Shown piece by piece: positions 4,781 to 7,911 of a DNA stretch of 7,911 bases (position 1 is its first letter; each line of letters starts with the position of its first letter). The position numbers and the translations under genes were made by a program. The notes beneath the pieces were generated by a model that was given only the letters and a program-made list of their open reading frames with translations, did no database searches and was not told the DNA's origin. Source of the stretch: Actinomycetes bacterium (GTDB taxonomy: Bacteria; Actinomycetota; Actinomycetes; JAHEKZ01); the NCBI GenBank assembly GCA_027117675.1, contig JAJAYM010000122.1, positions 1 through 7,911 on the forward strand, read 5' to 3'.

Positions 4781-5311
4781 CTAAGCCGCAACCCGCTGCG
4801 CCTGGCTGAGCGCCTCGCCCATCAAGCGCCGACCCCAGAGTGCCAAGCGTCCGGCGACGCGCTGGTCGGCCTCAATCGCCGAACGCACCTTGCTGACAAC
4901 GAATGCCGAGTGACCGGTGTCGCCGAACACTTCAAGCACCAAGTCGCGCGTTCGGTCGTCCAGTAGCACTGAGATCTCGCGATAGAAGTCAGCAGCAATG
5001 CCATCCCCCACGTACGCCTTGACCAGGCCCTCGAGCCAGTCGGCCGGAGCAGTCGAGGCGTGGAAGGCGTCCAGCGGAGCGACGAACGGACGCATCGCAA
5101 CTTTGGGGACAGCCCCGAGATCGACGAGCCGGCCACGCAACTGCTGGAAGTGGCCGAACTCAGCGCAGGCCATCGCCGCCACCTCGGCCTTGTCGTCCAA
5201 GGTCGGCGCGAGCGCAGCGTCGGCGCACAGCCGCTCGAAGGCGGAGAGCTCGCCGTAGGCGAGGAGTCCGAGCAGATCGATCACAGCGGCGTCGTAGGCG
5301 GCTTCAGGCAT
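4781..5311 (-). CDS. Ferritin-like, MiaE-like diiron-fold protein
   Basis: The 176-residue, all-helical protein resembles the actinobacterial MiaE-like family (ferritin-like fold) that sits beside the helicase gene in M. tuberculosis (Rv3210c). Classical MiaE hydroxylates a modified adenosine at tRNA position 37; whether this branch does so is not established. Candidate iron ligands are Glu21 in AYGELSAFERL, Glu51 and His54 in CAEFGHFQQL (an ExxH motif), Asp103 or Asp108 in VGDGIAADF, and Asp131 and His134 in GDTGH. The second motif has Asp where diiron enzymes usually have Glu, so full activity is uncertain. The start is ATG 5311. No ribosome binding site precedes it, but a TACCCT -10 lies six bases upstream, so the mRNA is probably leaderless. 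The gene is divergent from the helicase gene across a 66-base gap. Confidence 0.88.
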   Translation of the reverse strand: MPEAAYDAAVIDLLGLLAYGELSAFERLCADAALAPTLDDKAEVAAMACAEFGHFQQLRGRLVDLGAVPKVAMRPFVAPLDAFHASTAPADWLEGLVKAYVGDGIAADFYREISVLLDDRTRDLVLEVFGDTGHSAFVVSKVRSAIEADQRVAGRLALWGRRLMGEALSQAQRVAA

Positions 5312-5317
5312 GGCCGA

Positions 5318-5323
5318 AGGGTA
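5318..5323 (-). promoter_or_regulatory. Candidate -10 element for the leaderless MiaE-like gene
   Basis: TACCCT (minus strand, 5323-5318) fits TANNNT and is separated from ATG 5311 by six bases (TCGGCC), so the transcript would begin at the start codon. No -35 is apparent. Confidence 0.45.
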
Positions 5324-5339
5324 GCGATCGGTCGGGCGG

Positions 5340-5345
5340 TAGGCT
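5340..5345 (+). promoter_or_regulatory. Candidate -10 element for the helicase gene
   Basis: TAGGCT, the same hexamer as before the TetR gene, would start transcription near 5352-5356 and give a leader of about 22-26 bases that includes the AAGGCGGA site. No clear -35 is seen. Confidence 0.35.
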
Positions 5346-5365
5346 GGCAGGCGTCATCGACCGGC

Positions 5366-5373
5366 AAGGCGGA
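5366..5373 (+). promoter_or_regulatory. Ribosome binding site before the CTG start of the helicase
   Basis: AAGGCGGA ends four bases before CTG 5378, with its AAGG core eight bases away. It supports initiation at this unusual codon, since no ATG, GTG or TTG is in frame nearby. Confidence 0.5.
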
Positions 5374-5377
5374 CCCC

Positions 5378-6967
5378 CTGACTACATTTGCTGACCTCGG
5401 CATCCGATCTGAAACAGTGGCCGATCTGGCCCACCTGGGCATCACCGAGGCGTTCCCCATCCAAGAACTCACCCTTCCGGTGGCGCTCGACGGCCACGAC
5501 GTGATCGGCCAGGCCAAGACCGGCACAGGCAAAACCCTCGGCTTCGCCCTCCCACTGCTCGAGCGGCTGGCGGCCCCCAACGATCCGGTCCACCCCGATC
5601 ACGAGCCATCGGCGACGCCGCAAGCTCTCGTAGTCGTACCCACCCGCGAGCTGGCGATGCAGGTGGCCAACGAGATCCGGCACGCCAGTAAAACACGGGG
5701 TGCCCGCGTACTCACCGTCTACGGCGGTCGCTCCTACGAGCCGCAGGTCGAGGCCCTTGAGGCTGGCGTCGACGTCGTCGTCGGTACGCCGGGACGCCTG
5801 CTGGACCTCGTGGAGAAGCGCCACCTGCACCTTGGCGCGATCAAGACGCTGGTGCTCGACGAGGCCGACGAGATGCTTGACATGGGGTTCCTTCCCGACG
5901 TCGAGCGAATCGTTGCACTGACGCCGGCTGATCGTCAGACCATGCTCTTCTCGGCGACCATGCCAGGTGACGTCATCGCGCTGGCTCGGCGCTACATGAA
6001 CCAGCCCACGCACATCCGCGCCATCGACCCCGACGAAGACAACAGCCAGCTCGTCAAGCGCGTCCAGCAGCACGCCTACCGCACGCACCCCGTCGACAAG
6101 GCCGAGATCGTCGCGCGCATCCTGCAATCTGAGGGTCGCGGCCACACGATCATCTTCTGCCCCACCAAGCGACAAGCCCAGAAGCTCGCTGACGACCTGA
6201 GCTCCCGTGGGTTCGCGGTGGGCTCGGTGCACGGTGACCTCGGGCAAGGCGCCCGCGAACAAGCGATGCGCGCGTTCCGCAACGGCAAGGTCGACGTCCT
6301 CGTCGCCACCGACGTCGCCGCGCGAGGCATCGACATCGACGGCATCACCCACGTCGTCAACTACAGCTGCCCCGACGACGAGAAGACCTATATCCACCGG
6401 ATCGGGCGCACCGCTCGCGCCGGCAATACAGGGGTGGCCGTCACCCTCGTCGACTGGCAGGACCTGCCCAGGTGGATCCTGATCAACAAGACACTTGGAC
6501 TTTCCTTTCCTGACCCGGTCGAGACCTACTCCACGTCACCGCACCTGTTCGCTGACCTCGACATCCCTGTTGGGACCAAGGGCGAGCTGCCCAAGGCCCA
6601 GCGCACCCGCGAGGGGCTCGCGGCTGAAGAGCTCGAGGACCTTGGCGAGACTGGCAAAGCTCGTCGTCAGCCACGCAGCCCTGACTCTGGACCCTCCCGC
6701 GGCGGATCGAAGCCGCGCGAAGGCGGGGGCTCAAAACCGCGTGAGGGCGGAGGGCAGAAGGGCAGCCAGCCGCGCAACCGTCAGCGCACCAGGGGCGGAT
6801 CATCGACGGGAAGCACCAACGGCGCCAGCACTGCCAACGGCGCCGCGCCGGCAACAGCTTCCGCATCAGCGACTACCGGTGACGGCGCGTCCGATGCACC
6901 GCGCCGCAGGCGTCGGCGGCGTCGAGGCGGCTCAGCAGGAACCAGCACCGAGCCCACCACCGCGTAG
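5378..6967 (+). CDS. rhlE: DEAD-box RNA helicase, RhlE type
   Basis: This 529-residue ATP-dependent RNA helicase unwinds short RNA duplexes in the cytoplasm (ribosome assembly or mRNA turnover in the family). All core motifs are present: the Q motif with Phe4 and PIQ (27-29), Walker A AKTGTGKT (46-53), PTRELA (88-93), TPGR (137-140), DEAD (161-164), SAT (192-194), VATDVAARGID (309-319) and HRIGRTARAG (340-349). From about 430 on is a disordered, basic tail rich in Gly, Arg, Ser and Thr, with GGSKPREG twice and a run of eight Arg near the end, probably for RNA binding. Start: homologues begin MTTFADLG, and the only codon placed for this is CTG 5378. GTG 5417 would remove the Q-motif Phe, and the next upstream starts lie far inside the opposite-strand gene. 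The position matches Rv3211 rhlE. Confidence 0.95.
   Translation: MTTFADLGIRSETVADLAHLGITEAFPIQELTLPVALDGHDVIGQAKTGTGKTLGFALPLLERLAAPNDPVHPDHEPSATPQALVVVPTRELAMQVANEIRHASKTRGARVLTVYGGRSYEPQVEALEAGVDVVVGTPGRLLDLVEKRHLHLGAIKTLVLDEADEMLDMGFLPDVERIVALTPADRQTMLFSATMPGDVIALARRYMNQPTHIRAIDPDEDNSQLVKRVQQHAYRTHPVDKAEIVARILQSEGRGHTIIFCPTKRQAQKLADDLSSRGFAVGSVHGDLGQGAREQAMRAFRNGKVDVLVATDVAARGIDIDGITHVVNYSCPDDEKTYIHRIGRTARAGNTGVAVTLVDWQDLPRWILINKTLGLSFPDPVETYSTSPHLFADLDIPVGTKGELPKAQRTREGLAAEELEDLGETGKARRQPRSPDSGPSRGGSKPREGGGSKPREGGGQKGSQPRNRQRTRGGSSTGSTNGASTANGAAPATASASATTGDGASDAPRRRRRRRRGGSAGTSTEPTTA
6701..6748 (+). repeat. Tandem 8-codon repeat in the helicase tail
   Basis: GGSKPREG is encoded twice in a row (6701-6724 and 6725-6748). 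Several codons differ only by synonymous changes (TCG/TCA, AAG/AAA, CGC/CGT, GAA/GAG), so the duplication is not recent and the peptide appears to be kept by selection. Confidence 0.75.
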
Positions 6968-6980
6968 CAACAACGCGGAA

Positions 6981-7310
6981 CTAGGGCAGGTGGATCTGCA
7001 CGCTCACCCAGGTGTGCCGACGGCAAGCAGGGCAGCGCATCCACGAACCGTGCCCGCGCTTGAGGAACGGCAGGTGCAGCGAGGGGACGGCGAGGCGCAG
7101 CGCCTCGCTCGGCGAAAGCTCGGTGTCTTCGTCGCAGTGACCGCAGCTGATCGTCAACATGCCGTTCGCCGCTTCGTCCGGTCGCCCGTTGCCAGCGCTG
7201 AAGAGTGCGCGACGCCCCTCTTGGTCGTGCGGTGCCGACACCTCGGGCCGCTTCGATGATGCCTGCGCTGGATGGATCCGGCTGAAGTCGGTTCCCTTCG
7301 GCTTGCTCAC
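6981..7310 (-). CDS. Small zinc-ribbon protein, coupled to parA
   Basis: The 109-residue protein has two Cys pairs, CGHC (56-59) and CPAC (93-96), separated by 33 residues, as in a zinc ribbon. Between them lies LSPSEALRLAVPSLHLPF, which probably forms a helix followed by an ordered loop. Residues 1-50 are polar and probably disordered. The function is unknown to me; zinc ribbons of this kind bind nucleic acid or proteins, which is inference. The start GTG 7310 overlaps the ParA stop in GTGA, so translation is probably coupled. An ATG at 7160 would give a 59-residue protein with just the ribbon (MLTISCGHC), but its ribbon is not preceded by a good ribosome binding site. The gene ends 13 bases from the helicase stop, convergent, with no obvious terminator between them. 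Confidence 0.78.
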   Translation of the reverse strand: MSKPKGTDFSRIHPAQASSKRPEVSAPHDQEGRRALFSAGNGRPDEAANGMLTISCGHCDEDTELSPSEALRLAVPSLHLPFLKRGHGSWMRCPACRRHTWVSVQIHLP

Positions 7311-7911
7311 GCTGCCGCATCCGCACCGAGCAGCTGGAGCGCATGAGCGCGGTAGGCCTGCGCCCCCGGGCTGCTCGACGCAGTGCTCAGGATCGACTCG
7401 CCGGACGCCGGCGCCTCTGCGAAGCGGATCGACCGGTTGATGGGAGGGTCGAGCACCGGGATCCCGAAGCGGTCGGAGACATCGGCGAGAACTGCGCGTG
7501 CATGCGTGGTGCGTCCGTCGAACAACGTCGGCAGCACCCCTAGGACGACGAGCTCACGGTTGGTGAGACGCCGCACGTCTCCGATCGTTTCGAGTAGCTG
7601 CCCGACCCCACGGTGCGAGAGCGTCTCGCACTGCAACGGGATCAGCACCTCGTCGGCTGCGGTCAGCGCATTGATCGTCAACACCCCGAGTGACGGGGAG
7701 CAGTCGATGAGCACGAAGTCGTAGCCATCCGACACATCAGCCAAGGAGGTCTTCAGGACATACTCGCGGGCGGTTCTGTCGTGCAACGCGATCTCGGTGC
7801 CGGTGAGGTCGATTGTGCTCGGAAGCACATCGAGGTTGTCGGCGACCGGACGAACCGCCATGGCGGCGCCGACGCGGCCCAAGAAGACGTCGTGGATCGA
7901 GAGTTCGAGGC
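7307..7911 (-). CDS. ParA/Soj-family ATPase, C-terminal part (cut by window edge)
   Basis: The visible 200 residues are the C-terminal part of a ParA/MinD-type deviant Walker ATPase, which binds DNA non-specifically as an ATP dimer and positions chromosomes or other cargo. Seen: an LDVLPSTIDLTG stretch typical of ParA, the Walker B region DFVLIDCSPSLG (about 64-75 of the fragment), IPLQCETLSHRGVGQLLETI, LGVLPTLFDGRTTHA and the end motif LDPPINRSIRFAEAPASG. The Walker A (KGGxGKT) region should lie just past the window end, so intactness cannot be judged. The neighbours are not parB or oriC genes, so this is probably the orphan ParA that corresponds to Rv3213c, and its partner is unknown. Its stop overlaps the zinc-ribbon start in GTGA. 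The reading frame continues through the window edge, and the first visible start-like codons are internal. Confidence 0.95.
   Translation of the reverse strand, partial: LELSIHDVFLGRVGAAMAVRPVADNLDVLPSTIDLTGTEIALHDRTAREYVLKTSLADVSDGYDFVLIDCSPSLGVLTINALTAADEVLIPLQCETLSHRGVGQLLETIGDVRRLTNRELVVLGVLPTLFDGRTTHARAVLADVSDRFGIPVLDPPINRSIRFAEAPASGESILSTASSSPGAQAYRAHALQLLGADAAA

Noticed and set aside
5060..5377. A 106-residue N-terminal extension of the helicase from ATG 5060
   Set aside because: It is antisense to the MiaE-like gene, has no recognisable domain, and homologues start at the equivalent of 5378.
5354..6397. A 347-residue minus-strand frame opposite the helicase
   Set aside because: It mirrors the helicase codons, as expected of an antisense frame in high-GC DNA, and shows no family motifs.

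Overview
The window is high-GC DNA, with most third codon positions G or C, frequent GTG starts, 4-base GTGA gene overlaps and leaderless-looking promoters. The gene set is MoeZ, a TetR regulator, a DUF3107 protein, a MiaE-like ferritin-fold protein, an RhlE-type DEAD-box helicase and an orphan ParA. This points to an actinobacterium. From memory, the order closely parallels the Mycobacterium tuberculosis region from moeZ (Rv3206c) to the Soj/ParA gene (Rv3213c), so the backbone is probably an old, vertically inherited locus. I see no mobile elements, tRNA or rRNA genes, or CRISPR arrays.

Layout. Positions 1-407 (minus) hold the N-terminal third of MoeZ, cut by the window edge. Positions 408-842 hold no convincing gene but are dense in inverted repeats: three small hairpins next to moeZ, a 22-bp imperfect inverted repeat, an 11-bp tandem duplication and a C6/G6 element with two competing folds. 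Positions 843-3393 (minus) are a three-gene operon: an uncharacterised two-domain protein, then an alpha/beta hydrolase, then a choline-kinase-like phosphotransferase. The genes are joined by two GTGA overlaps, and the operon ends in a hairpin that contains the last stop codon.

Positions 3394-3605 are a divergent control region with a perfect 18-bp palindrome just before a TetR gene (3606-4265, plus), which is followed by a DUF3107 gene (4317-4544). Positions 4781-5311 (minus) encode a ferritin-fold MiaE-like protein. An unannotated-looking 28-residue reading frame with a strong ribosome binding site (4646-4732, minus) lies downstream of it. Positions 5378-6967 (plus) encode a DEAD-box RNA helicase whose best start is CTG, with a glycine/arginine-rich tail. 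Convergent to it are a zinc-ribbon protein (6981-7310, minus) and the C-terminal part of a ParA ATPase (7307-7911, minus), again overlapping by GTGA.

How the genes relate: MoeZ serves sulfur transfer and cofactor synthesis, the helicase and the MiaE-like protein suggest RNA metabolism, and ParA suggests chromosome or cargo positioning. The TetR gene is probably self-regulated through its palindrome. The window looks mainly like a conserved housekeeping locus. The least explained parts are the two-domain protein/hydrolase/kinase operon, the 28-residue frame, the CTG start and the hairpin-rich gap upstream of moeZ.
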